From the NCBI GenBank assembly GCA_041394885.1, contig JAWKHI010000038.1, positions 7,862 through 71,861 on the forward strand: 64,000 bases of DNA, given 5' to 3'. The position numbers and the translations under genes were made by a program. Under the pieces are notes generated by a model that saw only the letters and a list, made by a program, of their open reading frames with translations, ran no database searches and was not told where the DNA came from. This document shows positions 24,255 to 32,619 of the stretch, in pieces. Each line of letters begins with the position of its first letter. The stretch's first letter is position 1. This stretch comes from DSOI01 sp041394885. GTDB taxonomy: Bacteria > Acidobacteriota > Terriglobia > Bryobacterales > Bryobacteraceae.

Positions 24255-25672
24255 ACGATATTCTCGTGATGAAATTCGGCGGAACCAGCATGGGCTCCGG
24301 CGAGAGGATCAAGATAGCGGCGCATCTGGCGCGGCAGCAGAACGAAAAGCGTCCGACGCTGGTGGTGGTTTCGGCGATGTCGAAAGTAACCGACCTGCTG
24401 CTCGACACGTTGCGACATGCCGAGGGAGGAGATGGGGCGGGAGTGGATCGAAACCTGCGCGACCTCGCCGACCGGCACCTGGTGGGGTGCGGCGAACTGC
24501 TGCATGGAGCCGAACTGGACGAGGCGGTGAAAAAAGTAGAGGAACTGGTGGCGGAGTTCAGCCGGATCGTGAGCGGGGTGAAGATGCTCGGGGAGCGTCC
24601 GCCGCGATCGGTGGACGAGGCAGTGGCGGTGGGCGAGCGGTTGTCGTCGATGATGATGGCGGCGTATCTGAATCAGACGGGGACGAGATCCCGAGCCATC
24701 AACGCGCGGGAAGTGATCGTTACCGACGCGGTGTTCGGCAATGCGACGCCGCTGATGGGTCCGACGCAGGAACGAGCGCACCGGGTGTTGGGGCCCCTAC
24801 TCGAAGACGGCGTTCTGCCGGTGGTGACGGGCTTCAACGGCGCGGCGCTGGATGGGAGGCCGACGACACTCGGGCGAGGCGGGTCTGACTTTTCGGCATC
24901 GATACTGGCAGCGGCGTTGGGCGCGGCCGAGGTCTGGATCTGGACCGACGTGGACGGGATCATGACGGCGGATCCGCGCATCGTGGCCGATCCGGCGGTG
25001 CTCGCGGAGGTGACCTACCGGGAAGCGGCGGAGTTGGCATACAACGGAGCGAAGGTGCTGCATCCGCGAACGCTGGCGCCGCTTGTGGAAAGCGAGATCC
25101 CGGTGTGGAGTAAGAACAGCTTCGCGCCGGAAAAGCCTGGGACGAAGATCGTTTCGACCGTGCAGGCGCCTCCGGGGCCACGGGCGGTTACGTCGATGGC
25201 GGGCGTCTCGCTGATTTCGCTCGAACCGGCGAGTCCGGAAATTTCGGGGACGCGCGTGATGGGCCGCGCGCTCGATGCGCTGGCGACGACAGGCGCCGAA
25301 GTACTGGCGATGACGAGTTCGAGCTACCAGCAGAGTTTCTGCTTTCTGGTGCGCCGCGATGAGCTTGGCAAAGCAGTGGAAGCGATCGAAGCGGCGCTAT
25401 CGCTCGAGCTGGCGCACGGCTACCTGAAACCCGTGGACATCAATGACCAAGTGGGGCTGCTCGCCATCGTGGGTGAGGGCATGCAGGGTTCACCGGGTTG
25501 GGCGGGGCGTATCTTCACGGCCATTTCCCGGCAAAAGGTGAACATCATCGCGATCGCACAGGGTTCGAGCGAGTTGACCATCGCGGTGGTGGTGGCGCGG
25601 GACGGGCTCGACAAGGCCGTGCGCGCGGTCCACTCGGAATGCAAGATGGGCGAGTTGGCGCGGGCGCACTGA
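24251..25672 (+). CDS. lysC: Aspartate kinase
   Basis: The product is 473 aa from TTG 24251; a GGGAAGGAA about 9 bases upstream supports it over ATG 24269. It phosphorylates aspartate at the head of the lysine, threonine and methionine pathway. Visible features are VMKFGGTSMGSGERI at the N-terminus, GFNGAALDGRPTTLGRGGSDFSA in the catalytic middle and WTDVDGIMTADPRIVADPA. The tail holds two ACT-type feedback regulatory segments (residues about 310 to the end). The start overlaps the cmk stop by 4 bp. Confidence 0.95.
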   Translation: MNDILVMKFGGTSMGSGERIKIAAHLARQQNEKRPTLVVVSAMSKVTDLLLDTLRHAEGGDGAGVDRNLRDLADRHLVGCGELLHGAELDEAVKKVEELVAEFSRIVSGVKMLGERPPRSVDEAVAVGERLSSMMMAAYLNQTGTRSRAINAREVIVTDAVFGNATPLMGPTQERAHRVLGPLLEDGVLPVVTGFNGAALDGRPTTLGRGGSDFSASILAAALGAAEVWIWTDVDGIMTADPRIVADPAVLAEVTYREAAELAYNGAKVLHPRTLAPLVESEIPVWSKNSFAPEKPGTKIVSTVQAPPGPRAVTSMAGVSLISLEPASPEISGTRVMGRALDALATTGAEVLAMTSSSYQQSFCFLVRRDELGKAVEAIEAALSLELAHGYLKPVDINDQVGLLAIVGEGMQGSPGWAGRIFTAISRQKVNIIAIAQGSSELTIAVVVARDGLDKAVRAVHSECKMGELARAH

Positions 25673-25679
25673 AGACCTG

Positions 25680-27539
25680 TCAGGCGAGCGCAAACGCGAC
25701 GAAGGCGTCGCCGGACTTGGTCCGCTGGCGGTTTCCTCCTCCGCAGGCGATGGCAACGAACTGTTTGCCGCCGGCCGAATAGGTGCACGGGGTGGCGTAG
25801 CCACCGGCTGGCAGTAGGTGTTCCCAAACCACGGCGCCGCTGGAGGAATCGATGGCGCGGAGCTTTTCGTCGGCAGTGGCGGCGACGAAAATGAGTCCTC
25901 CGGCGGTGGCGATGGATCCGCCCAGTTGAAACGTCCCGGTCTTCTTCACACCACGGGCGGTCAATTCGGGATGTTCGCCGAGCACCTCACGCCAACGAAA
26001 ATCGCCGGTGCGCAGATCGATAGCGGTGAGATGGCCCCACGGTGGTTTGACGGCGGGGTAGCCTTCCTGGTCGACGAATTTCTCATAGCCGGTGTGTCCC
26101 CATTTGTAGCCCTCCTCGGGCTTACCTTGGCGAAGAGTGATGATGCTCGGAAGCTCGCTCGAATTGACGAAGAGGAGATTCTGAGCAGGGTCGTAGCAGC
26201 AGCCGCCCCAGAGTGCGCCGCCGAGCGTACCGGGCGAAAAAATGCTCCCCTGTTTGGAAGGGGGCGGAAACGGACCGTCGCTACGAAGCTGGCGCAGCCG
26301 CTCGAGGGCGAAAGCACGGGCTTCAGCGGAGATGTCGGTGACGAGGTCCTCGTTGATGGTCTGCCGTGAAAACGGCGCGGGCTTGACGGCGAACGGCTGG
26401 GTAGGCGAGAGCGGATCGCCATCGACGCTATCGGTGGGAACCTTGCGCTCCTCGATGGGGAGGATGGGTTTGCCGGATTCGCGATCGAACAGGAACAGCA
26501 TGCCGGTCTTGGTGACCTGGGCGACGGCGTCGCGTTTGCGGGCACCTTCGGTGATTGTGACCAGGGCGGGCTGAGCGGGAAGGTCATAATCCCAGACATC
26601 GTGGTGGACGGTTTGAAAATGCCATTTGCGTTTTCCATTGCGGACGTCGATGGCCAGCACGCAGTTGGCAAAGAGATTGTTTCCGGGGCGGTCACCGCCC
26701 CAGAAGTCAAAAGCGGCCGATCCGGTGGAGACGAAGACCATCCCGCGCTTGAGGTCCACGCTCATGCCGGCCCAATTGTTGGCGCCTCCGTTGCGTTTGT
26801 AGGAGTCCTTGGCGAAAGTGTCATAGCCGGACTCACCGGGATGAGGGATGGTGTGAAAAATCCACTTGCGTTTTCCGGTGAAAACATCGTAGCCGCGGAT
26901 GTGCCCGGGGGCGGCGGGACGGGGGCCCTCGCCGCCGCCACCGCCCACGATGAGAGTGTCTTCAAACAGAACCGGTGGACTGGTGGCGCGATATTCCAAA
27001 CCCGACATGTCGCGGTCAAAGGCTTGTGTCAGGTCGACGACGCCGTTGTCGCCGAATGGGCGCACGAGTTCGCCGGTCTTGGCGTCGAGGCAGTAGAGCT
27101 TGTCCTGCAGCGCGACGAGGATGCGGCTCTTTCGGCCGTCGCGAAAATAGGTGACGCCCCGGTTCACACCCGGAGCGCGACGCGATTTTCCGAGGGGATC
27201 GAAGTTCCACAACGCCTCGCCGGTAGCTGCGTTCAGCGCGCGGACCTGGAGGCGGGGACTGGTGAGATAGAGGACACCATCGACGACGACGGGCGTGCAC
27301 TCGATGGTGGTGGCGGGGCGCTGCATGGCGTCGCCGGTGTTGTGTGTCCAGGCCGGCTTCAATTTGGCGACGTTATCGCGCCGGATCTGGTCCAGGGGTG
27401 AGAATCGCGTGGCGCCGGAGTCACCGCCATAGTAGCCCCAATCGGCGTCGCCGGAAGCAGCCAAGGCGTGAGTGAGCGGCCGGGCCAGGGAGACCCCGCC
27501 GAGTTGGAGTAGCGTACGTCGATCCATCGAGGCCAGCAT
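25680..27539 (-). CDS. PQQ-dependent dehydrogenase, glucose-dehydrogenase-like
   Basis: The product is 619 aa. The N-terminus (MDRRTLLQLGGVSLARPL) is a twin-arginine-like export signal. The mature part opens DWGYYGGDSGATRFSPLDQI and carries eight-bladed propeller hallmarks: TGEALWNFDP, FTGKRKWIFHTIPHPGESG, and HHDVWDYDLPAQPALVTI, which is the quinoprotein glucose dehydrogenase signature. TSGDFRW and GGSIATAGGLIFVAA near the end close the propeller. It should oxidise a sugar or alcohol in the periplasm and pass electrons to quinones. No cytochrome domain is fused. It diverges from the next PQQ gene, with 72 bp between the starts. Confidence 0.9.
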   Translation of the reverse strand: MLASMDRRTLLQLGGVSLARPLTHALAASGDADWGYYGGDSGATRFSPLDQIRRDNVAKLKPAWTHNTGDAMQRPATTIECTPVVVDGVLYLTSPRLQVRALNAATGEALWNFDPLGKSRRAPGVNRGVTYFRDGRKSRILVALQDKLYCLDAKTGELVRPFGDNGVVDLTQAFDRDMSGLEYRATSPPVLFEDTLIVGGGGGEGPRPAAPGHIRGYDVFTGKRKWIFHTIPHPGESGYDTFAKDSYKRNGGANNWAGMSVDLKRGMVFVSTGSAAFDFWGGDRPGNNLFANCVLAIDVRNGKRKWHFQTVHHDVWDYDLPAQPALVTITEGARKRDAVAQVTKTGMLFLFDRESGKPILPIEERKVPTDSVDGDPLSPTQPFAVKPAPFSRQTINEDLVTDISAEARAFALERLRQLRSDGPFPPPSKQGSIFSPGTLGGALWGGCCYDPAQNLLFVNSSELPSIITLRQGKPEEGYKWGHTGYEKFVDQEGYPAVKPPWGHLTAIDLRTGDFRWREVLGEHPELTARGVKKTGTFQLGGSIATAGGLIFVAATADEKLRAIDSSSGAVVWEHLLPAGGYATPCTYSAGGKQFVAIACGGGNRQRTKSGDAFVAFALA

Positions 27540-27611
27540 ATCAGCGGCCGGGGCATTGCGGGGTGGAGCCCGGCGTCGCTCGAGGCTGGCGAAACGGTCG
27601 GGCGGCGGACT

Positions 27612-29717
27612 ATGCTACTGAAGAGAACGATGACACCCAAACGCGCGCTCGTACTGCCGCTGCTCGCCGCATCCGCATTCGGGCAAAGCCCGGCTTATCG
27701 CGACTGGTCCGTCTACGGCGGTGGGCCCGATTCGATCCGGTACTCGCGCCTGACGCAAATCAACACGAAGAACGCCAGCAAGCTGACGGTGGCCTGGATG
27801 CACGACACCGGCGACGCCTTCGAGGGATCCGAAATCCAGTGCAATCCGATCATCGTGGGGAAGGTGCTCTACGCGACAACGCCGAAGCTTCGCGTGATCG
27901 CGCTCGAGGCCGCCACAGGCAAGCAGATCTGGAGCTTTCAACCCGAAGTATCGGGAAAAAACAGGAATCGCGGACTAACGTATTGGGAGTCTAGCGATGA
28001 CAGCCGGATCTTCGTGGGCGCCCGCCACTACCTCTATGCCGTGGATGCAGGGACCGGAAAGCCGGTGAGGTCGTTCGGAGAAAACGGAAGGGTAGATCTG
28101 CGCCGAGGGCTGGGCCGCGACACGGACGGAGTCAGCCTGCGGCTCACCACGCCGGGGATCGTTTACAAGGACATGCTCATCACGGGATTCCTCACGAGCG
28201 AGGGATTGCCCTCGGCGCCGGGCTTCATCCGCGCGTACGACGTCCGGACCGGGCAGATCCGCTGGACCTTCCACACCATTCCACAGCCGGGCGAGTTCGG
28301 CTACGACACATGGCCGAAGGAGGCGTACAAGTACACCGGCGGCGCCAACAATTGGGCGGGGATGAGCCTGGACACCGGGCGTGGGATCGTGTACGTGCCC
28401 ACGGGATCGGCGGCGTACGATTTTTATGGCGCGAACCGGCATGGCGACAATCTTTTCTCCAATTCGCTGCTGGCCCTGAAAGCCGATACCGGCGAACGGT
28501 TGTGGCATTTCCAGTTCGTGAAGCACGACGTGTGGGATCGCGACCTGCCCGCGCCGCCGAGCCTGGTGACCATCAAACGGAACGGGAAGAGCATTGACGC
28601 GGTGGCGCAGATCACCAAGTCCGGCCATGTGTTCGTATTTGACCGCGTGACGGGCGCGCCGGTGTTTCCCATCGAGTATCGGGAGGTGCCGGCGTCGGAA
28701 GTGGACGGCGAAAAACTGGCAACGACGCAGCCGTTTCCCACCAAGCCGCCGCCGTTCTCGCGACAAACGCTCACCGAGCGAAATCTAACGCGGCGGACGC
28801 CGGAAGCGCACCGCGTCGTACTGGAACGCTTTCGCAAGGTCCGCAGCGCGGGACAATTCGTACCGCCGGGCTTCGAAGGATCGGTGTTGTTTCCCGGCTA
28901 CGACGGCGGGGGGGAATGGGGCGGCGCGGGGTTCGATCCGGAGACGGGATTGCTGTACGTGAATGCGAACGAGATGCCGTGGGTGATGCGCCTTGTGCCG
29001 AAGGCGTCCGCGACGGGACGGATGAGCGGCCGGACGCTGTACAACCGGAATTGCGCGGCGTGCCACCGGGAGGACCTGGGGGGGAGTCCGCCGGAATTCC
29101 CTGCCCTGGCGGGGATCGGAAGTAAGCGAACCCGTGAACAAGTGGTGTCCGTGATTGGAAAGGGCGCGGGCCGTATGCCGGGATTCGCGCACATCGGCGA
29201 CACCTCGGTGGAAGCCATCGCCACCTACCTCATGAGCGGCAAGGAGGAGCAGGTGGACGCGCCGGCAAAGCCGGATTCTCCCTTCGATCAGAAGTACATG
29301 AGCGATGGGTACAACAAGTTTCTGGATCCGGACGGGTATCCGGCGGTGGAGCCCCCTTGGGGAACGCTCAATGCCATCGATCTGAACAAGGGGGAAATCA
29401 GGTGGAAAATTCCGTTTGGGGAATTTCCCGAACTGGCGGCAAAGGGAATGCGGAATACGGGAACGGAGAACTACGGGGGTCCTGTGATCACCGCGGGCGG
29501 GCTGCTGTTCATCGGCGCCACCAACCATGACCGCAAGTTCCGCGCGTTCGACAAACGGACCGGCAAGCTACTGTGGGAGACGACACTACCGGCGGCTGGG
29601 AACGCGACGCCGGCGACATACGAAGTGGACGGGCGTCAATACGTGGTGATCGCGGCCGGGGGCGGGAAGTCCGGCGCGCCATCGGGCGGCAGCTACGTGG
29701 CGTTCGCGCTGCCGTAG
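27612..29717 (+). CDS. PQQ-dependent dehydrogenase with an inserted cytochrome c domain
   Basis: The product is 701 aa with a signal peptide (VLPLLAASAFGQ); ATG 27630 is an alternative start. It has the same propeller type as its divergent neighbour (WSVYGGGPDSIRYSRLTQI; KHDVWDRDLPAPPSLVTI). A class I cytochrome c module is inserted between late propeller blades at about residues 475-560: CAACH heme-binding site and a GRMPGF axial methionine, with SVEAIATYLMSG closing it. The propeller resumes with GYPAVEPPWGTLNAIDLNKGE. A built-in heme lets it pass electrons directly onward. It is a quinohemoprotein alcohol/sugar dehydrogenase of unknown substrate. Confidence 0.9.
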   Translation: MLLKRTMTPKRALVLPLLAASAFGQSPAYRDWSVYGGGPDSIRYSRLTQINTKNASKLTVAWMHDTGDAFEGSEIQCNPIIVGKVLYATTPKLRVIALEAATGKQIWSFQPEVSGKNRNRGLTYWESSDDSRIFVGARHYLYAVDAGTGKPVRSFGENGRVDLRRGLGRDTDGVSLRLTTPGIVYKDMLITGFLTSEGLPSAPGFIRAYDVRTGQIRWTFHTIPQPGEFGYDTWPKEAYKYTGGANNWAGMSLDTGRGIVYVPTGSAAYDFYGANRHGDNLFSNSLLALKADTGERLWHFQFVKHDVWDRDLPAPPSLVTIKRNGKSIDAVAQITKSGHVFVFDRVTGAPVFPIEYREVPASEVDGEKLATTQPFPTKPPPFSRQTLTERNLTRRTPEAHRVVLERFRKVRSAGQFVPPGFEGSVLFPGYDGGGEWGGAGFDPETGLLYVNANEMPWVMRLVPKASATGRMSGRTLYNRNCAACHREDLGGSPPEFPALAGIGSKRTREQVVSVIGKGAGRMPGFAHIGDTSVEAIATYLMSGKEEQVDAPAKPDSPFDQKYMSDGYNKFLDPDGYPAVEPPWGTLNAIDLNKGEIRWKIPFGEFPELAAKGMRNTGTENYGGPVITAGGLLFIGATNHDRKFRAFDKRTGKLLWETTLPAAGNATPATYEVDGRQYVVIAAGGGKSGAPSGGSYVAFALP

Positions 29718-29732
29718 ACCTTCGCTGCGATA

Positions 29733-30998
29733 ATGGAGCGAGTGCCGGCCCTTTCCCCGCAGTCTGAATTCACTGGTGAGCGAGTCGTCCCCGGTCAGGT
29801 CGATCCGGATTTGTGGAACGAACATCTTGCACGCTATCTTTTCGCGTCCCGTTTGGCGCGGCGGAAGCGTGTATTGGACGTCGCGTGCGGCGCCGGGTAC
29901 GGATCAGCGGAGTTGGCGGCAACGGCAGCGAGCGTAGCCGCGATCGACATCGCGGAAGGCGCGGTGCGACAGGCGGCCGCGAGCTACGAACGAGGGAACT
30001 TACGGTTCGCGTGCGCGTCGGCGACGGCGCTGCCGTTTCGCGACCGCGCGTTCGATCTGATCACGGCGTTCGAGGTGATCGAGCATCTCGAGGACTGGGA
30101 CCTGTTGCTGAGCGAAGCAGCGCGGCTACTGGCGCCGGGCGGGCAACTGATCGTCTCGACGCCCAACAAGAGCTACTACGCGGAGGCGCGCAAACTCGCG
30201 GGCCCGAATCCGTTCCACGCACACGAATTCGAATTCGAAGAATTCGGGGCGGCGCTCGAGCGTCATTTTCGCCACGTCTCCCTGTTCGTGCAGAACCATG
30301 CCGCGGTCGTGGCGTTTCAGCCCCTGGCAGGAACGGGAGGCGCCGAAATCCGCATGGATACGGCGGCGGTGGATCCGGCCGAGTCGCACTTTTTCATGGC
30401 TGTCTGCGCGCAATCGCCGCAGACCGGCAGCCCGGCCTATCTGTACCTTCCCACCGCGGCGAACGTGCTGCGCGCGCGGGAGCTTCACATACGGCGGCTC
30501 GAACAGGAACTGGCGCAGAAAGAGGAGTGGCTGGCGAAGTCGCAAGCCGATCATCAGGAGCTGCTGGCGAGGCATCGCGCGCAGCAGCAGGAGTTGGAGG
30601 ATCGGAACCGTTGGGCGGCGAAGCTGGATGAAGATCTGGCCGCGGCAGGCCGGCGGGTGAGCGAACTCCAGCAGGAATTGGTGGAAGAAGCGGCCAATGC
30701 CACGGAAGTTGTCGCCGGCTACGAGCGAAAGATCGCGGAGTTGGAGCGGGAAGGCAATGAGCGGGCAGCGGCGGTGGAGGCGCACTGGCGCGGCGAGTTC
30801 GAAAACAAGTCCCGCGAGTTGGTGGAGTGCGTGCGGCTGCTGGATACAGCCGAAAAAACGGTGGAAGAACGGACGCTGTGGGCGCAATCGCTCGACCGGG
30901 AAAAGACGGCGGTGGAAGCACAGTTGAGCATGGTGCAGGCGTCCCGATGGATCAAGGTGGGGCGGCGATTGGGATTGGGTCCACGCGTGGGTGGATGA
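29733..30998 (+). CDS. Class I methyltransferase fused to a C-terminal coiled coil
   Basis: The product is 421 aa. Residues about 30-220 are a class I SAM-dependent methyltransferase (VLDVACGAGYGSAEL, AAIDIAEGAV, AFEVIEHLEDWDLLL, APGGQLIVSTPNK). The rest, from about residue 255, is a long charged coiled coil (ELAQKEEWLAKSQADHQEL and further heptad-rich helices). Such fusions occur in surface-glycan assembly proteins, where the coiled coil sets chain length or tethers partners; here that is inference. No other glycan gene is adjacent. Confidence 0.82.
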   Translation: MERVPALSPQSEFTGERVVPGQVDPDLWNEHLARYLFASRLARRKRVLDVACGAGYGSAELAATAASVAAIDIAEGAVRQAAASYERGNLRFACASATALPFRDRAFDLITAFEVIEHLEDWDLLLSEAARLLAPGGQLIVSTPNKSYYAEARKLAGPNPFHAHEFEFEEFGAALERHFRHVSLFVQNHAAVVAFQPLAGTGGAEIRMDTAAVDPAESHFFMAVCAQSPQTGSPAYLYLPTAANVLRARELHIRRLEQELAQKEEWLAKSQADHQELLARHRAQQQELEDRNRWAAKLDEDLAAAGRRVSELQQELVEEAANATEVVAGYERKIAELEREGNERAAAVEAHWRGEFENKSRELVECVRLLDTAEKTVEERTLWAQSLDREKTAVEAQLSMVQASRWIKVGRRLGLGPRVGG

Positions 30999-31020
30999 GC
31001 CGGACCGAACCCGGCTCATC
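30994..31020. terminator. Hairpin between convergent genes, spanning the plus-strand stop codon
   Basis: GATGAGCCGG at 30994-31003 pairs perfectly with CCGGCTCATC at 31011-31020 across a 7-base loop. It covers the TGA of the methyltransferase gene and sits before the convergent PEP-CTERM gene. No U-tract follows on either strand, so intrinsic termination is uncertain. Confidence 0.5.
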
Positions 31021-31036
31021 GAGGACACGATCGCCG

Positions 31037-31792
31037 CTACCTTCGACGGCGGAGCCGGACGAGCATCAGCGTGACTCCCACTCCGGTGAACAGCAGCGTG
31101 GATGGCTCGGGTACGGGTGTTCCGACGTTGAACAGGATGAAGTCCACCTGTTGGGGGTTGGGCTGGAGAGCACTATCGCTGAGGGTCAACCGGATGCGCC
31201 CTACGTCGACCAAGCCGGACAGGAGAACGAGTCCGCCCTGGCCGCCGCTGTCGCTGGCGGTGAGATCCGACACGGAGAAGACGGAGGCGTTCCCGGAGGC
31301 CGTGATCGAGGTGGGCGACGTGGAGAAATAACCCGCGATCCCTGGTTCTCCACTGAAGTATTCGTGTTCGAACGTCCAGGTGTTGACGTCGATTGGGTTG
31401 TTGGCGAAGTCCCATGCCTCGATCGTGTAGGCGTAGTGATTGTGAATGTTGCCAATGATCAATTGGCCGCCGGCGCCCCATCCATAGCCGGCGGAGAAAT
31501 CGAACTCGATGCTGGATCCGAGACCATCGATGCCGTGGATCTGTAGTTCGGTCGTCATCGACTGGCTGGTGATCGCGGCCGGCAGTCCAAACAGGGTTCC
31601 CGGCGTAAAGCCGAGAAATCCGGGATAGGGATCGGAGCCGGTGATGGTTCCGGCGGAACTGGTGTTGGAGAAATTCCACGTGGAGTTGGAGAAAGAGCTG
31701 GTCCAATCGTGGAATTGGAAGGGTCCGGCCGCGGCGGGCCACTGAGCCATCGCCAGCATTGCGGGCAGTATCGCGAAGAGTCGCTTGTTCAT
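31037..31792 (-). CDS. PEP-CTERM sorting-domain secreted protein
   Basis: The product is 251 aa with a signal peptide (MNKRLFAILPAMLAMAQWPAAA). It ends with the sorting motif VPEPST, a hydrophobic helix (LLFTGVGVTLMLV) and RLRRRR. The middle is low in charge and rich in Gly, Ser, Asn and aromatic residues, with no enzyme motif. It is predicted to be exported and processed by an exosortase, then held at the surface or in extracellular matrix. It converges on the methyltransferase gene with a 38-bp gap holding a hairpin. A GGGGGAGTAC element lies 36 bp upstream of the start. Confidence 0.88.
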   Translation of the reverse strand: MNKRLFAILPAMLAMAQWPAAAGPFQFHDWTSSFSNSTWNFSNTSSAGTITGSDPYPGFLGFTPGTLFGLPAAITSQSMTTELQIHGIDGLGSSIEFDFSAGYGWGAGGQLIIGNIHNHYAYTIEAWDFANNPIDVNTWTFEHEYFSGEPGIAGYFSTSPTSITASGNASVFSVSDLTASDSGGQGGLVLLSGLVDVGRIRLTLSDSALQPNPQQVDFILFNVGTPVPEPSTLLFTGVGVTLMLVRLRRRR

Positions 31793-31827
31793 GTGAGGTT
31801 GTCCTCCCTTTCATTCCTGGATGCGCA

Positions 31828-31837
31828 GGGGGAGTAC
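31828..31837 (-). promoter_or_regulatory. GGGGGAGTAC element shared with a CE18-like leader
   Basis: The 10-mer GGGGGAGTAC, written on the plus strand, lies 36 bp upstream of the minus-strand PEP-CTERM start. The same 10-mer is at 61282-61291 and a one-base variant at 63750-63759, in both cases upstream of secreted-protein genes. The flanks here do not match the other two well, so a shared function is only a suggestion. Confidence 0.3.
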
Positions 31838-31854
31838 AACCGGGGTCAATTTTC

Positions 31855-32619
31855 CTAGGTTCTTATTCCGATGTGAAGAGCGACCATGCCGAAGGTCATG
31901 CGATGGAAACGGACATCGGCGAAGCCGGCGTGCCGCATCTGCGCCGCGAGATCTTCCGCGCCGGGGAACTTCCGCACGGACTCCGGGAGGTACTCATACG
32001 CGTCCGGTTCATTCGAAAACAGCGCGCCGAGGCGAGGCAGGACCCGCAAGGAATAGAAATCGTAGAAGCGCCGGAAGAGGGGACTGGGCGGGGTGGAAAA
32101 CTCGAGGATCGCCGCAGCGCCGCCCGGGGCGAGCACGCGATGCATCTCTTCCAACCCGCGGCGATAGTTGGCGAGATTGCGGAAGCCGAATGCGGCGGTG
32201 ACCAGGTGCACGGACGCGTCGGGGAGGGGGAGCCGCAGAGCGTCGGATTCAAACACCATCGAGGGCAGGGCCTTGGCGCCGATTTTGCGCTGCGCGGTCT
32301 GAAGCATCCGGTGGGAGAAATCACTGCCGAATACGGGAACCGCGGAGGCGCGCTGGAGGGCGATGGTGAGGTCGCCGCTGCCGCAGCATAAATCGACGAC
32401 GCGCGGGCGGGCATCGCGGACAGGCGCAAGGAACGGCCGCAGGAGAGAGACAGTACGCCAGCGCCAGTAACGATCGGTCTGAAACGAGAGCAGGTGATTG
32501 AGAAAGTCGTACCTCGGCGCTACGCCGTCAAACATACGGCGGACGTAGCGCGAAACCTGCTCTTCGCCTTGCACGCCGCGTGGGGAAGAGCCCGGCGCGG
32601 CCGTCGGCGCAGTCTTCAT
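31855..32619 (-). CDS. ubiE: Demethylmenaquinone/ubiquinone methyltransferase
   Basis: The product is 254 aa from ATG 32619, and the much longer upstream frame is antisense-like. It has the UbiE/MenG core: FDGVAPRYDFLNHLLSF with the RYW that follows, VVDLCCGSGDLTIAL for SAM, VTAAFGFRNLANYRRGLEEM and RVLAPGGAAAILEFSTPPSP. It transfers methyl groups to demethylmenaquinone in quinone synthesis. The start overlaps the aroB stop by 4 bp, an operon linking shikimate supply with menaquinone formation. Confidence 0.93.
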   Translation of the reverse strand: MKTAPTAAPGSSPRGVQGEEQVSRYVRRMFDGVAPRYDFLNHLLSFQTDRYWRWRTVSLLRPFLAPVRDARPRVVDLCCGSGDLTIALQRASAVPVFGSDFSHRMLQTAQRKIGAKALPSMVFESDALRLPLPDASVHLVTAAFGFRNLANYRRGLEEMHRVLAPGGAAAILEFSTPPSPLFRRFYDFYSLRVLPRLGALFSNEPDAYEYLPESVRKFPGAEDLAAQMRHAGFADVRFHRMTFGMVALHIGIRT

